Assembly (NCBI RefSeq): GCF_002632755.1
Contig: NZ_NJAK01000001.1
Coordinates: forward strand, 1,178,001-1,242,000
Source: Xenorhabdus ishibashii
GTDB taxonomy: Bacteria > Pseudomonadota > Gammaproteobacteria > Enterobacterales > Enterobacteriaceae
Direction of reading: 5' to 3'
Length of the DNA stretch: 64,000 nt
This document shows, one piece after another, positions 63,092-64,000 of the stretch. The notes beneath the pieces were generated by a model that was given only the letters and a program-made list of their open reading frames with translations, had not been told where the DNA came from and made no database searches. The position numbers and the translations under genes are program-made. The stretch's first letter is position 1; the number at the start of each line of letters is the position of its first letter.

Positions 63092-64000
63092 TTAAATCCC
63101 ATCAAAATTATCCAATCGCCGCTGTTGTTCATTACTCAGACTAAACGCAAACTCTTCATGCTCTACCTGCCATGTGCCAAAACTCATCAGGAACGCGATG
63201 GCAGGGTCGATTTTATTCGCAGATTTCTTCTTGTTCGGTTTGATATTGGCGTTCGCGTCCGTTTCCATCACGACATTGGACATCGCCCACGAAAGCACCG
63301 GATCGCCATTGTGACGAATGACTTTGCGGTTAACAAAGACTTCGGCGGATTTAGCTACGGGACTATACCGCATGTAGGTTTGCGGGAACGGCTCAACATC
63401 CAGCCCTGCACCCTGTAGTTGTGTGCGTAAGTGTGTGGCGTTCCATGTGTCAAAGCCCACCAGTTTGATATCAAAGTGCTGGCTGTCTTTGAGAATGTCA
63501 TCACTGATACGGTCATAATCAATACAATCGCCGGTCGTGGTACGTATCCAGCCCATTTGTGCCCATTGGCGATACACTGCCCGATTCTTATTAGCAGGGT
63601 TCTGTAGCTGGGCTTCCGGCAAGTAATGGCGGGTCAGTAATAACAGTTCGTTATCTACGGGGAACGTGTAACAGATACTGGTGATATCACCTGTGGAGGA
63701 TAAATCTAACCCAGCGTAGCATTCCAAGCCTTTGAGATCGTTTTCGTCATAGTCTGACTGGCAGCCTTTCCATGCGCCTTCACCCATCCACGGAGTTTCA
63801 CCCTGACACCAGATATTAAAGCGTTTGGTGAGCATCTCAGTCCATTGCGAGGGAATGCCACGGGCTTTCTGTATCGTGTCATGCAGTGCGGCGCTGTCTA
63901 CTGAGACATCCAGATTCGGGTTAGCCTTTATCCAGAGGGCTTCATCATCAATCTCGTTCTCATCGTCCAGTTCGTAGATCAGGGCAAACAGGGACTCATT
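63092..64000 (-). CDS. Phage terminase large subunit (C-terminal part)
   Basis: The frame is open at base 64000, so the gene begins beyond the window; about 302 codons are visible. It reads NESLFALIYELDDENEIDDE, EALWIKANPNLDVSVDSAAL at the left edge of the protein, then the nuclease motifs ECYAGLDLSSTGDITSICYT and VGFDTWNATHLRTQLQGAGL, and AFLMSFGTWQVEHEEFAFSL near the end. This is the HK97/lambda-like terminase type, unrelated to the P2-type subunit of the first prophage. Portal and other head genes should follow it but do not; instead a convergent cargo gene and the Nlp gene lie there, so this end of the second prophage is rearranged or a remnant. Confidence 0.88.
   Translation of the reverse strand, partial: NESLFALIYELDDENEIDDEALWIKANPNLDVSVDSAALHDTIQKARGIPSQWTEMLTKRFNIWCQGETPWMGEGAWKGCQSDYDENDLKGLECYAGLDLSSTGDITSICYTFPVDNELLLLTRHYLPEAQLQNPANKNRAVYRQWAQMGWIRTTTGDCIDYDRISDDILKDSQHFDIKLVGFDTWNATHLRTQLQGAGLDVEPFPQTYMRYSPVAKSAEVFVNRKVIRHNGDPVLSWAMSNVVMETDANANIKPNKKKSANKIDPAIAFLMSFGTWQVEHEEFAFSLSNEQQRRLDNFDGI

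Overview
The window is chromosomal DNA of a gammaproteobacterium of the order Enterobacterales. Protein similarity and the gene order parC-parE-yqiA-cpdA-nudF-tolC-ygiB-ygiC and rpsU-dnaG-rpoD-tRNA-Ile2 resemble E. coli. The low G+C, small gene losses and prophage types suggest the Xenorhabdus/Photorhabdus branch of Morganellaceae; that genus-level placement is an inference.

Bases 1-32038 are core chromosome: the end of apaH, folA, ftsP, plsC, the two topoisomerase IV genes, yqiA-cpdA-nudF, tolC, ygiB, a frameshifted ygiC, ygiD, ribB behind an FMN riboswitch, ubiK, hldE, glnE, ygiF, ygiM, cca, folB, plsY, tsaD and the macromolecular-synthesis operon rpsU-dnaG-rpoD. A 167-bp MITE-like element lies between dnaG and rpoD. 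A GNAT-family gene broken by an in-frame stop and an intact tRNA-Ile2(CAU) gene follow. Several core proteins have eroded parts: Cca has lost the HD motif, YgiF lacks about half of its C-terminal domain, and ParC has Gly at the quinolone-target serine.

Bases 31993-61534 are a P2/HP1-type (K139-like) tailed prophage integrated in the tRNA gene, bounded by 46-bp direct repeats. From the right end inward it holds a putative abortive-infection gene, integrase, CI-type repressor, Cox-like regulator, small early genes and the replication endonuclease. Next come an Ogr-like activator, portal and terminase (rightward), then the leftward late operon. That operon runs scaffold, capsid, small terminase, head and tail completion, sheath, tube, holin, endolysin, spanin, tail chaperone with a -1 frameshift site, tape measure, baseplate, repeat-rich tail fibre with its chaperone, and a hub/spike protein. 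The left end carries hicAB, a G+C-rich iterated region that may be cos, and a PH/SHOCT cargo gene. Repeated GTGTCGCA motifs at both ends look like integrase arm sites.

Bases 61535-64000 begin a second mobile region: a terminator, an Nlp/Ner-type regulator, a highly structured stretch that resembles a C4-class antisense RNA, a small exported protein and the 3' part of an unrelated phage terminase gene that runs off the window.
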